From contig NZ_BAAAFW010000037.1 of NCBI RefSeq assembly GCF_039523735.1, forward strand, positions 1-64,000: 64,000 bases of DNA, in the 5' to 3' direction. The translations under genes and the position numbers were made by a program. Each line of letters starts with the position of its first letter. The first letter of the stretch is position 1. The notes beneath the pieces were generated by a model. The model saw nothing but the letters and a program-made list of their open reading frames with translations. It did not search any database and was not told the DNA's origin. This DNA is from Tatumella punctata (GTDB lineage Bacteria > Pseudomonadota > Gammaproteobacteria > Enterobacterales > Enterobacteriaceae). Below, one piece after another: positions 33,442-42,068 of this stretch.

Positions 33442-34746
33442 TCAGTGCAGTTTCAGTTTTGGTCTGATAACACGATTAATACTGCCGGACAGCATCATCA
33501 GTAAGGTTTTGAAATAGCCATGCAGGGCAATCTGGTGCATACGATACAGTGAAATATACACCATCCGCGCAATCCGCCCTTCCACCATCATCGAGCCACG
33601 CATCAGGTTCCCCATCAGGCTGCCGACCGTGGAAAAACGTGACAGAGAAACCAGAGAACCGTGATCTTTATAGATATAAGCTTGCTGTGCTTTACCTTTA
33701 CGGCGGGCCAGAATATTGTGCAGTACACAGGAAGCCATCTGATGGGCTGACTGGGCGCGCGGAGGCACAAAACCGCCTTCCGGTAACGCGCAGGATGCAC
33801 AGTCACCGATCGCATAAATATCCTGATCGCGGGTGGTCTGCAGTTCAGGGGTTACCACCAGCTGGTTAATCCGGTTGGTTTCCAGCCCGCCAATATCTTT
33901 GATAAAGTCCGGGGCTTTGATACCTGCAGCCCATACCATCAGGTCGGCATTGATCAGTTCACCGGATTTAGTGTGTAACCCTTCAGGATCAGCACTGGTC
34001 ACCATGGTGCGGGTCAGAACCCTGACACCCAGTTTGGTCAGCTCCAGCTCGGCAGCCGCTGAAATACGGGCCGGTAACGCCGGCAGGATACGTTCCCCGG
34101 CTTCCACCAGTGTCACATTCAGGGCATCATTATTCAGTGATTCGTAGCCATAACTGTGCAATTCTTTTACGGCATTATACAGCTCTGCCGACAATTCGAC
34201 CCCGGTTGCGCCACCACCGACAATCGCGATATTCACTTTCTGCTGTGGCTGCTGGCCGGAAGTATATTTGAGGAACAGATTGAGCATTTCGTTATGGAAA
34301 CGCCGCGCCTGATGGGGATTATCGAGGAAAATACAGTTATCTTTTACGCCAGGCGTCCCGAAATCGTTAGAAGAACTGCCCAGCGCCATCACCAGGGTAT
34401 CATAGCCAAGGCTGCGTTCCGGGACTAACAGATTACCCTGTTCATCGCGGATTTCGGCCAGCCGCAGGGTTTTGGTATCACGATCGATATCCGTCAGGGT
34501 CCCCAGCTGGAACCGGAAATGGTGATTGCGGGCATGAGCCAGATAACTCAGTGCATCAATACCTTCATCCATCGAACCGGCAGCAATTTCATGCAGTAAT
34601 GGCTTCCATAAGTGAGTCTGATTACGATCCACCAGTGTAATCTCAGCTTTCTTATGTTTGCCAAGTTTGTTGCCCAGTTGAGTTGCCAGTTCCAGACCGC
34701 CAGCACCGCCACCCACTATGATTATTTTTTGCACAGAAGTAGTCAA
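33442..34746 (-). CDS. ndh: NADH:quinone oxidoreductase II
   Basis: A 434-residue membrane-associated, non-proton-pumping NADH dehydrogenase. The FAD-binding motif VGGGAGGLELATQLG is at the N-terminus, the NADH-binding motif VGGGATGVELSAEL at ~175, and IYAIGDCA at ~305 contacts FAD. The C-terminal amphipathic helix region (HGYFKTLLMMLSGSINRV) anchors it to the inner membrane. It starts with TTG at 34746, five bases after AGGGGG; a rare start also known for this gene. Two FNR-like sites lie upstream. Confidence 0.97.
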   Translation of the reverse strand: MTTSVQKIIIVGGGAGGLELATQLGNKLGKHKKAEITLVDRNQTHLWKPLLHEIAAGSMDEGIDALSYLAHARNHHFRFQLGTLTDIDRDTKTLRLAEIRDEQGNLLVPERSLGYDTLVMALGSSSNDFGTPGVKDNCIFLDNPHQARRFHNEMLNLFLKYTSGQQPQQKVNIAIVGGGATGVELSAELYNAVKELHSYGYESLNNDALNVTLVEAGERILPALPARISAAAELELTKLGVRVLTRTMVTSADPEGLHTKSGELINADLMVWAAGIKAPDFIKDIGGLETNRINQLVVTPELQTTRDQDIYAIGDCASCALPEGGFVPPRAQSAHQMASCVLHNILARRKGKAQQAYIYKDHGSLVSLSRFSTVGSLMGNLMRGSMMVEGRIARMVYISLYRMHQIALHGYFKTLLMMLSGSINRVIRPKLKLH

Positions 34747-34767
34747 CCAAACCCCCTGATTTATGAG

Positions 34768-34888
34768 CTGATAGTTAACAAAAGGTTAATATAACCTTTG
34801 CTAACATAGGGTTATACTCGATAAAGAGTCACTGATTTGAGAATAACACGTCAGGGTAATCTGTTCCTATTAAAATGATCCGGATCAA
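34768..34888 (-). promoter_or_regulatory. ndh upstream region with two FNR-like sites
   Basis: On the minus strand TTGATCCGGATCAT (34875-34888) matches the FNR consensus TTGAT-N4-ATCAA at 9 of 10 positions. A second, weaker match is TTGTTAACTATCAG (34768-34781), about 20 bases before the start. FNR represses ndh in E. coli from two sites, so anaerobic repression is likely conserved. Confidence 0.6.
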
Positions 34889-34995
34889 ACTGGCAGCAGG
34901 CGGGGAAAATTTCCGATCAACAATACGGGCATAATACCCATAAGCAGTGGAGTGGTATAAAAACTATAACCAATAAGATATTTAAATATTTACTG

Positions 34996-35025
34996 CCCCT
35001 CTGCCGGAACGCTCTGGCAGAGGGG
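34996..35025 (-). terminator. nagZ operon terminator hairpin
   Basis: Perfect 10-bp stem CCCCTCTGCC / GGCAGAGGGG with a 10-base loop, eight bases beyond the nagZ stop. Confidence 0.7.
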
Positions 35026-35032
35026 AGCGTGA

Positions 35033-36076
35033 TTAACCTGCCCGTTTTTTCTCCAGCCAGGACTGTTGTAATTGCGGTAACTGACGCTGATTGTCTTTCC
35101 AGCGGCGATGTTGTTGCAGGCGGGAATATCCCTTCTGCCCATGATGATACAGCCGGGTCAGGCGTTCTGCCTGCGACAACGGAAGATTATCCAGAATACT
35201 GATCACCCCTGCACGGTTGTTACATGCCAGAATGACATCGCACCCGGCAGATAACGACTGCTGTGCACGTTCAGTATAGCTGCCCATGATCGCTGCACCT
35301 TCCATCGACAGGTCATCTGAAAAAATAACCCCGCCGAACCCCAGTTCCTGACGTAAAACAGTTTTCAGCCAGTAGGGAGAGCCGCTGGCGGGTAACGGAT
35401 CCAGTGCCGGATAGACCACATGGGCAGGCATTACCGCATCCAGCTGTTGTTCGCGGATCAGCTGACTGAAAATCGCCATATCCTGTTCGCGTAAGGTTTC
35501 AGCATCACGTAAATCTATCGGTGTTTCTTTATGGGAATCAGCCTGAACCGCACCGTGTCCCGGGAAGTGCTTGCCGGTGGTTTTCATCCCTGCTTCATGC
35601 ATGCCGGCAATAAACTGCGCGGCAACCGGCAGGGCAATTCCCGGATTATCATGAAAAGAACGATCACCGATAGCTGCACTGATATGTCCGATATCCAGTA
35701 CCGGGGCAAAACTGATATCAATATCCAGTGCGGTCATTTCAGCAGCCATCTGCCAGCCAGCTTCTCTGGCCCATTCTCCGGCTTGCTGCAGGCTGTCAGC
35801 CAGTGCCGCAAATGACTGCATCGCCGGCAGTTCAGTAAATCCGTCCCTGAAGCGCTGTACCCTGCCCCCTTCCTGATCCACTGCCACCACCAGCCGCGTA
35901 TGAGATGCAGCCCGAATCTGGCGTACCAGTTCCGCCAGTTGTGAAGGATCATGATAGTTACGGCTGAACAGGATCACACCACCGGTCAGAGGGTGGTGCA
36001 GTAATTCGCGTTCTTCGCTGTCCAGCTCATAGCCTTCCACATCCAGCATCAGCGGGCCGGGGAGAGATGTTGTCAT
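35033..36076 (-). CDS. nagZ: Beta-N-acetylhexosaminidase NagZ
   Basis: A 347-residue cytosolic GH3 enzyme that removes GlcNAc from 1,6-anhydro-muropeptides in peptidoglycan recycling, feeding AmpR-type beta-lactamase induction where present. VAVDQEGGRVQRFRDGF, the motif KHFPGHGAVQADSH (catalytic His in the flexible loop) and the nucleophile in FSDDLSMEGA are seen. The start MTTSLPGPLMLDVEGYEL at 36076 follows AGGGACTGCACT; an upstream in-frame codon would overlap thiK. ycfP, which follows in E. coli, is absent. Confidence 0.96.
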   Translation of the reverse strand: MTTSLPGPLMLDVEGYELDSEERELLHHPLTGGVILFSRNYHDPSQLAELVRQIRAASHTRLVVAVDQEGGRVQRFRDGFTELPAMQSFAALADSLQQAGEWAREAGWQMAAEMTALDIDISFAPVLDIGHISAAIGDRSFHDNPGIALPVAAQFIAGMHEAGMKTTGKHFPGHGAVQADSHKETPIDLRDAETLREQDMAIFSQLIREQQLDAVMPAHVVYPALDPLPASGSPYWLKTVLRQELGFGGVIFSDDLSMEGAAIMGSYTERAQQSLSAGCDVILACNNRAGVISILDNLPLSQAERLTRLYHHGQKGYSRLQQHRRWKDNQRQLPQLQQSWLEKKRAG

Positions 36077-36119
36077 AGTGCAGTCCCTGTATCCCTGCTC
36101 GACAGCAGGGGTTAGAAAG

Positions 36120-36941
36120 TTATAAATCTTGCCAGCTCTGACGGGCAAGTGTGTTCATCTGCGGGCTGGCCGTTTGTTCTGCACGCAACTGATACCAGCA
36201 GGCCATCAGTAACTTCAGCCATGGTTTCCAGCGCTGTACCTGACGTTGCAGCAGCTGCCGATCCACAGCCGCAGCCTGTGCATAGGCGGTTATCCAGCGC
36301 ATTTCATATTGTGGATCATTCAGACAAATAATTGCCAGATCAATGGCTATATCGCCATCTGCAGCATATTCCCAGTCAATAAAATGGCAGCCTTCACGGT
36401 CCGAAAGCAGGTTACCCGCATGGATATCCATATGCAGCGGTGCCAGCCGTAATGGTGCCGGCTCACCCCGCAACTGTAAACGCTGCCAGTGTTTCAGCCA
36501 GTGGTGGGTCCGCTGCCGGCACAGCTGCCAGTACTGCTCCAGTAATACCGATACCGATACCGGGTAGCCGGTCAGTGGCTGCCGGTGCAGATGTAACAGC
36601 GTCCGGCAGATTTGCCGGTATTGCTGCGAAAACTGCTGCGGGCTGAACACTTCCCCCGGCTGCCAGGCTGATAATAACCAGCGGGAATTCACCCCCAGCG
36701 GGGCCGCCACCAGCCCCGAGGCTGACAGTTTTTTAAGGATCCGGTATTCACGCCGGCGATTGACGAAAGGCAGCGGCTGTAACGGCTGCTGACGAGCCAC
36801 CAGCGTTGCCGAAGGCAGAATCACCTTTACTGAATGGCCACTCAGCCCGGGCAACGGAAAAAAACAACCGGCAGAAAATTCTGCCGGTTGGTATTGTCGG
36901 ACAAGCTGTAACAGCGAGGGATCAGTCAGTGACGCTGGCAC
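36120..36941 (-). CDS. thiK: Thiamine kinase ThiK
   Basis: A 273-residue aminoglycoside-phosphotransferase-fold kinase that phosphorylates salvaged thiamine. The catalytic loop HMDIHAGNLL (~168-177) and the metal-binding FIDWEYAADGDIAIDLA (~186-202) are intact. It overlaps the lpoB end by 20 bases and precedes nagZ, the same arrangement as in E. coli. Confidence 0.93.
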   Translation of the reverse strand: MPASLTDPSLLQLVRQYQPAEFSAGCFFPLPGLSGHSVKVILPSATLVARQQPLQPLPFVNRRREYRILKKLSASGLVAAPLGVNSRWLLSAWQPGEVFSPQQFSQQYRQICRTLLHLHRQPLTGYPVSVSVLLEQYWQLCRQRTHHWLKHWQRLQLRGEPAPLRLAPLHMDIHAGNLLSDREGCHFIDWEYAADGDIAIDLAIICLNDPQYEMRWITAYAQAAAVDRQLLQRQVQRWKPWLKLLMACWYQLRAEQTASPQMNTLARQSWQDL

Positions 36942-37533
36942 TGCCGGTCCAGACGATTTCGCCGGTCTGCACCAGCATCAGTTGCATTTGTAACTGTGGT
37001 GCTTTGGCATCTCCGCGGGCAGTACTGTACAACACATACTGTGCATTCAGATTACGCGCCAGGCCTATCGCTTTACCCCGTGAATTAAGGCTGTCTTGCG
37101 GGGACAGCCCCAGTGCCTGTTTGGCCTGGCTGAGTTGTTCGGCTGTAATCAGGGTAAACTTGCTGTTGCTCTGCAATGCATTATGAATAGCAAGGTCGGC
37201 ATTAGCGCTCTGAATAGCGCCGTTGGTATTGTTTTTCAGGCGGTCCACCAGTAAAACACTGCCCGGGGTGATTCCGGGAGTATTCATCATTTTATTTACC
37301 AGCGGCGGAATACTGCCCTGCCAGTCAATCGTTTTGAGTTTCGGTGGTTCAGGGACCGGCTGAGGCTGGCTCATCGGCGGCGGCGTTGTCTGCTGAGGAG
37401 CTCCGATCGGCGCAGGTTGTGCCGGTTGCGGAGCCTGTTCCACCGGAGCCGGTTTCTGTGACTGATTAACCATACAACCCGATAAAACAAACGCAAAAAA
37501 CAACGGAATACTGAATTTTATGCTGCGAATCAC
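36922..37533 (-). CDS. lpoB: Penicillin-binding protein activator LpoB
   Basis: A 203-residue outer-membrane lipoprotein that spans the periplasm to stimulate PBP1b. The lipoprotein signal FAFVLSGC places the lipidated Cys near residue 20. A Pro/Gln-rich disordered linker (~25-65) is followed by the globular domain with GSVLLVDRLKNNTNG and ARGDAKAPQLQMQLMLVQTGEIVW. The start is GTG at 37533, with GAGGA upstream. Confidence 0.94.
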   Translation of the reverse strand: MIRSIKFSIPLFFAFVLSGCMVNQSQKPAPVEQAPQPAQPAPIGAPQQTTPPPMSQPQPVPEPPKLKTIDWQGSIPPLVNKMMNTPGITPGSVLLVDRLKNNTNGAIQSANADLAIHNALQSNSKFTLITAEQLSQAKQALGLSPQDSLNSRGKAIGLARNLNAQYVLYSTARGDAKAPQLQMQLMLVQTGEIVWTGSASVTD

Positions 37534-37543
37534 TTGAACATCC

Positions 37544-37912
37544 TCAGAGATAAAGGGACACACGTACCTGACTTGCACTCAGATTTCCTGACCAGGACAC
37601 TGCCTCACGGCTCTGGTGTGCAGGCACAACCACGGTTTCAGCTGTCTGTTCCGGCAGAATTTCCAGTCCTTTGTCATCATACCAAAAATAACGATAGTGC
37701 AGCGTTACCGGGACGTCACGATCATTATACAAAATAACGGTGGCTTTTTGCTGACCACTGTCACTTCTGACCACCGGTCCGTCGGTAGTAATACCGGCAG
37801 ACAACACATCGGATTCCATGACCAGAGGCTGTGAAATACTGATCTGTGGCTGGCTGCTGCTACAGGCGGACAGTAACAACAACAAAGGAATAGACAATAC
37901 AGCAAGGCGCAT
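37544..37912 (-). CDS. ycfL: YcfL family lipoprotein
   Basis: A 122-residue lipoprotein of unknown function. The signal LLLLLSAC gives the lipidated Cys at about residue 17. The mature part is a small beta-rich domain (ATVILYNDRDVPVTLHYRYFWYDDKGLEI). The start at 37912 has GGAGA upstream. It lies between hinT and lpoB, suggesting an envelope role linked to peptidoglycan synthesis. Confidence 0.92.
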   Translation of the reverse strand: MRLAVLSIPLLLLLSACSSSQPQISISQPLVMESDVLSAGITTDGPVVRSDSGQQKATVILYNDRDVPVTLHYRYFWYDDKGLEILPEQTAETVVVPAHQSREAVSWSGNLSASQVRVSLYL

Positions 37913-37929
37913 CTGAGCTCTCCGCAACA

Positions 37930-38280
37930 TTACCGGGATAACATCGGCCCCAGCGCACGGCCACCGACCAGATGCATATGGATATGATAAACTTCCTGCC
38001 CGCCATGCCGGTTGCAGTTAATGATTAAACGATAACCGTCTTCATCAATACCTTCCTGCTTGGCAATCTTCGCTGCCACTGTCATCATCCTGCCCAGTGC
38101 CGGTTCATGTTCGGCACTCAGGTCGTTAACCGTGGGGATTAACTGGTTAGGGATAATCAGAATATGGGCAGGTGCCTGTGGCGAAATATCACGAAATGCT
38201 GTGACCAGTTCGTCCTGGTAGACGATATCTGCAGGGATTTCCCGACGGATGATTTTACTGAAAATAGTTTCTTCGGCCAT
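37930..38280 (-). CDS. hinT: Purine nucleoside phosphoramidase HinT
   Basis: A 116-residue HIT-family dimeric hydrolase cleaving adenosine 5'-phosphoramidates. The histidine triad HIHMHLVGGR is near the C-terminus, and ETIFSKIIRREIPADIVYQDE at the N-terminus is typical. It heads the hinT-ycfL-lpoB-thiK-nagZ unit. In E. coli fhuE and ptsG separate it from ycfH; here only 292 gene-free bases do. Confidence 0.96.
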   Translation of the reverse strand: MAEETIFSKIIRREIPADIVYQDELVTAFRDISPQAPAHILIIPNQLIPTVNDLSAEHEPALGRMMTVAAKIAKQEGIDEDGYRLIINCNRHGGQEVYHIHMHLVGGRALGPMLSR

Positions 38281-38572
38281 ACGCTAAATTCCTGATTGTT
38301 TTTGGTGCCGTATCAGACTGCGGGTTCGCGGCTTAACCATAAGGTGCCACAGAATCCGGGATAAGTAATTGTGTGACTTTACATTATTCATTCAGCAGAA
38401 GGCCATCAAAATGTGATGACCTGACTGCCGGCCCGGGCTTTTCTGGTGCTTTATCCCGGGTCACGGGGGATGTTATCTTCGGCCCGGCCTGTGCGGGCGA
38501 CGATTTCCCCCCCTGAACCGCCGGATTATTTCCGCACACAGCATCCCTGCGGTTTCCGGCCGCGCTTAAACA
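38281..38572. other. hinT-ycfH gap without ptsG/fhuE
   Basis: 292 bases, GC-rich in its left-facing half, with several short GC inverted repeats (for example CCCGGG twice near 38434 and 38456) but no gene. It must contain the hinT promoter and the end of the ycfH transcript. Nothing resembling ptsG or fhuE remains. Confidence 0.5.
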
Positions 38573-39370
38573 TCAGGCACCCAGTTGTTCCATCGGAATA
38601 TGAAATAGTTGACAGAAGTTAGCGGTGGTCTGTTGTGCCAGGGTTTCAATATCGACCCCTTTCAGTTCCGCAATAAAATCGGCGACATCGCGGGTAAATG
38701 CCGGCTGATTTTGTTTGCCGCGGTGCGGTACAGGGGCAAGGTAAGGCGAATCCGTCTCAACCAGAATCCGGTCCAGTGGCACATAACGCGCAGCTTCACG
38801 TAACTGTTCCGCATTGCGGAAAGTCACAATCCCGGAAAATGAAATAAAGAAGCCCATATCCAGTAATCTGGCTGCAGTTTCTTTGTCTTCCGTGAAGCAA
38901 TGCAGCACACCGCCACACTCTTCGACTTTTTCTTCACGTAACAGCGCCAGGGTATCTTCCCGCGCATCACGGGTATGAACGATAACCGGTTTATTTAACT
39001 GCCGGCCAACGCGGATATGCTGCCGGAAAGACTGCTGCTGTTGCTGCTGCTGTGCAGCTTCTTTCTGGTAAAAATAGTCCAGTCCGGTTTCCCCGAGTGC
39101 CACAACACGCGGGTCAGATGCCAGTTCCAGCAACGTTGCCTGTTCATAAGGCTGTTCCATATTTAACGGATGTACGCCGCATGACAGCGCTATCTCCGGG
39201 CGATCACTGACCAGTGCTTTTAGCCCGCTAAAACCCTGCAGAGTCGTTGCCACGGCCAGCATAAACCGGACATCACGCCCGGCGGCTTTATTGATAACAT
39301 CGTCCAGATTACGGTGCTCATTTTCATAATCCAGACAATCAAGGTGACAATGGGAATCGACTAAAAACAT
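38573..39370 (-). CDS. ycfH: TatD-family metal-dependent hydrolase YcfH
   Basis: A 265-residue TatD-type amidohydrolase-fold protein, probably a metal-dependent nuclease. Metal ligands are in DSHCHLD (5-11), GETGLDYFY, VIVHTRDARED, LHCFTEDKE and VETDSPYLAPVPHRG. A run of seven glutamines (~110-116) interrupts the region after YFYQKEAA, slightly longer than in E. coli. It follows holB closely, as in E. coli. Confidence 0.94.
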   Translation of the reverse strand: MFLVDSHCHLDCLDYENEHRNLDDVINKAAGRDVRFMLAVATTLQGFSGLKALVSDRPEIALSCGVHPLNMEQPYEQATLLELASDPRVVALGETGLDYFYQKEAAQQQQQQQSFRQHIRVGRQLNKPVIVHTRDAREDTLALLREEKVEECGGVLHCFTEDKETAARLLDMGFFISFSGIVTFRNAEQLREAARYVPLDRILVETDSPYLAPVPHRGKQNQPAFTRDVADFIAELKGVDIETLAQQTTANFCQLFHIPMEQLGA

Positions 39371-39399
39371 AATTTACTCTCTGCTTATTCAAAACTCAG

Positions 39400-40380
39400 T
39401 CAGCCCGCCCGGAACATCTGTTCCCAGTCGAGCAAAGCTTCGGTGACTAACAATTCATGATTTACGGCGGGGGTTTCCAGGAGATGGTGACGGCACTGCA
39501 TCCACCGTGAAAGGCTTTGATGTAAGGCCGGTAAGCTGATTATTTCTGCCAGCCTGGCGACCAGTGGCTGTTGATCAATATTGGTTATCCAGCGCAGGTT
39601 CTGTTGGTGATATTTCACACTGTCCAGCAACAGTGCCATCAGCCAGTGGATCCGTAACGCCACGTCCTCATGGTTTAGCAGCGGCAGTAATGCCAGGCAG
39701 TTATCCGGCAGTGAAGTCCCCAGCCCCTGGCACAATTTACTGCGTTGCTCCCACTGATTTCCGGTAAACATCTCCAGAGCCGCCGCAGGGGCACCCCCCG
39801 CCAACCGTAAGGCTGTCAGCAAATTATCCTGCGGTTGTGAAGTTTGCGCAGCCAGCCATTGCAGACTGTGCTGTTCAGCGGGCACCGGTAGCGTCAGGGT
39901 CATACATCGGCTGCGCAGCGTGGCCGGTAATGCTGAAGGCTGCCGGGAACACAGGAAAAACCAGCAATCCGCCGGCGGCTCTTCCAGTGTTTTCAACAGG
40001 GCATTGGCTGCGGCTTCGGTCAGTTGTTCGGCATACGGAATATAAATAACCTTTGCGCCTCCCTGCTGAGCAAAATGATAAAGCTTATCCGTCACCTGGC
40101 GGATAGCGTCCACCCCCAGGGAAGACTTACCTTTCTCGGCAGTTAACGAATACCAGTCAGGGTGATTATGAGCAGTCATTAACTGACAGCCGTGGCACTG
40201 ACCACAGCTTTTTACACCTGCCGGCTGGCTGCACATCAGCCAGCGAGAAACGCCCCATACCAGCGCGCTGTCACCCATTCCCGGCAAGGCCTGAATCAGC
40301 AGCGCATGATGTCCGCGGCCAGCCTGGTGCTGACTGATGATATTTTTATAAGTGCTGTTCAGCCACGGATACCATTCCAT
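39400..40380 (-). CDS. holB: DNA polymerase III delta' subunit
   Basis: A 326-residue clamp-loader subunit. It has the AAA+ fold without a working Walker A (LIQALPGMGDSALVWG), the zinc module with CGQCHGC at ~59-65, SSLGVDAIRQV and the sensor region LKTLEEPP. The C-terminal collar domain completes the normal length. The start overlaps the tmk stop (TGATGG), so translation is coupled. Confidence 0.95.
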   Translation of the reverse strand: MEWYPWLNSTYKNIISQHQAGRGHHALLIQALPGMGDSALVWGVSRWLMCSQPAGVKSCGQCHGCQLMTAHNHPDWYSLTAEKGKSSLGVDAIRQVTDKLYHFAQQGGAKVIYIPYAEQLTEAAANALLKTLEEPPADCWFFLCSRQPSALPATLRSRCMTLTLPVPAEQHSLQWLAAQTSQPQDNLLTALRLAGGAPAAALEMFTGNQWEQRSKLCQGLGTSLPDNCLALLPLLNHEDVALRIHWLMALLLDSVKYHQQNLRWITNIDQQPLVARLAEIISLPALHQSLSRWMQCRHHLLETPAVNHELLVTEALLDWEQMFRAG

Positions 40381-41012
40381 CAGCGGTTTTCCGCCAGCCA
40401 GCGACCGAGAGTTTCCGTCAGCGCCGCACTGACCTGTTGTGGTGTGCCGTTGGCATCAATCGTCAGGATTGTCGAATCTTCAGCGGCAATTTGCAGATAA
40501 CGGGCACGGGTACGATGGAAAAAATCCAGTGACTCCTGTTCAATACGATCAAGCTCGCCACGACTGCGGGCACGGGCCAGACCCGTCTCCGGCGCAACAT
40601 CAAGATACAGGGTAAGATCAGGTTTAAAATCACCCAGTACCGCCTGACGTAACGTATTCATCAGCTGGTCATCAAAGCCGCGCCCGCCCCCCTGATAAGC
40701 GCGTGAAGAGAGATCATGCCGGTCGCCTATCACCCATGCCCCGCGGCTGAGTGCCGGTTTGATCACTGTGTCGACTAACTGAACTCTGGCGGCGTACAGC
40801 ATCAGTAATTCGGCTTTGTCCGTGACCTGCTCACCACTGACGCCCTGTTTTATCAGGGTCCGCAGTTTTTCAGCCAGCGGCGTACCGCCCGGCTCTCGGG
40901 TAAATACGACATCAGTAATCCCCTGTTGTTGCAGGACCTCCAGCAGTCGTTCACGGGCGGTGGTTTTCCCCGCTCCTTCCAGCCCTTCAATAACAATAAA
41001 TTTACTTTTCAT
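40380..41012 (-). CDS. tmk: Thymidylate kinase
   Basis: A 210-residue enzyme that phosphorylates dTMP to dTDP. P-loop GLEGAGKTT (~9-17), the DRH motif (GDRHDLSSRAYQGGGRG) and a LID region with LARARSRGELDRIE are seen. The start at 41012 (MKSKFIVIEG) overlaps the mltG end. An earlier in-frame codon would lie deep inside mltG and is not used. Confidence 0.96.
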   Translation of the reverse strand: MKSKFIVIEGLEGAGKTTARERLLEVLQQQGITDVVFTREPGGTPLAEKLRTLIKQGVSGEQVTDKAELLMLYAARVQLVDTVIKPALSRGAWVIGDRHDLSSRAYQGGGRGFDDQLMNTLRQAVLGDFKPDLTLYLDVAPETGLARARSRGELDRIEQESLDFFHRTRARYLQIAAEDSTILTIDANGTPQQVSAALTETLGRWLAENR

Positions 41013-42066
41013 TGGTCGTTTTCTTTTCCTGTACTTCCCTGGCCTGACGGCTGTCTGGCGCTTTATCTTGCAGGGTGCGCCACGCCTGTACTGCACGGTT
41101 ATGGGCAGCCAGCGTACTACTGAAGGTATGCCCGCCACTGCCATTGGCTACAAAATACAAATAGTTACTGGTAACCGGATGCGCGGCAGCCAGTAATGAT
41201 GCTTTACCGGGGATAGCAATCGGCCCCGGCGGCAGTGCCGGGATCACATATGTATTATAAGCCGTGGGGGTTTCAAGATCCTTGCGAGTCAGTGTTCCGC
41301 GATAAAGATCACCCATACCATAAATCACCGTCGGGTCAGTCTGTAATTTCATTCCCAGCCGTAGGCGGTTAACGAACACAGACGCGATTTTTTCCCGCTC
41401 ATCGCTTAATGCTGTCTCTTTTTCGATAATTGAAGCCATCGTCAGCAGCTGATTCTTGTCCTTGTAAGGCAGATCCGTCGCACGGCCTTCCCATACCTGA
41501 TCAACCAGTTTTACCATCCGCTGATGAGCACGGGTCAGTAAAGAAACATCGCTCATATGGGCGGTATACAGGTAAGTATCCGGATAAAACCAGCCTTCAG
41601 GATCTTTCTCCGGCAATTTCAGGGCTGCAGCCACGCTGGAAAGCTGGTCATCAGTCAGTTCATGGCGCAGGTAAGGGGCATTGCGCAGCACGTTCAGCCA
41701 TTCACTCAGCCGCTGACCATCAATAAAACGAACCGGAAATTGTGCTTCCTTACCGCTGGCCAGTAGCTCGAGTAATCCGCGGACCGTCATTCCCGGTTCC
41801 AGCCGGTAGGTACCGGCTTTAAAGCTGGCCAGCTGCGGTTCGGCTTTCAGTAACCAGCTAAACCAGACGCTGTCACGCATAATATGTTGTTGCTGTAACT
41901 GCTGTTCCAGCCCCAGCCGTCCGGTACCCGCAGGCAGGGTATAAATCGTTTGCTGTGAAATCAGCAGCGGTGATTCTGCCAGTTGCCGGATCTTCCAGAG
42001 CCCTCCGCCAATGACAGCAGCGCTGATAACCGCTAAAGACAGTATAAATTTTATTTTTTTCTGCAT
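41002..42066 (-). CDS. mltG: Endolytic murein transglycosylase MltG
   Basis: A 354-residue inner-membrane protein with one N-terminal span (FILSLAVISAAVIGGGLW) and a periplasmic YceG domain. It has a LysM-like part (GTYRLEPGMTVRGLLELL), then the catalytic part with ASIIEKETALSDER (catalytic Glu), FVNRLRLGMKLQTDPTVIYG and YNTYVIPALPPGPIAIPG. It cleaves nascent glycan strands and is thought to end their elongation. It sits between pabC and tmk, the conserved order. Confidence 0.96.
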   Translation of the reverse strand: MQKKIKFILSLAVISAAVIGGGLWKIRQLAESPLLISQQTIYTLPAGTGRLGLEQQLQQQHIMRDSVWFSWLLKAEPQLASFKAGTYRLEPGMTVRGLLELLASGKEAQFPVRFIDGQRLSEWLNVLRNAPYLRHELTDDQLSSVAAALKLPEKDPEGWFYPDTYLYTAHMSDVSLLTRAHQRMVKLVDQVWEGRATDLPYKDKNQLLTMASIIEKETALSDEREKIASVFVNRLRLGMKLQTDPTVIYGMGDLYRGTLTRKDLETPTAYNTYVIPALPPGPIAIPGKASLLAAAHPVTSNYLYFVANGSGGHTFSSTLAAHNRAVQAWRTLQDKAPDSRQAREVQEKKTTNEK

Positions 42067-42068
42067 GC

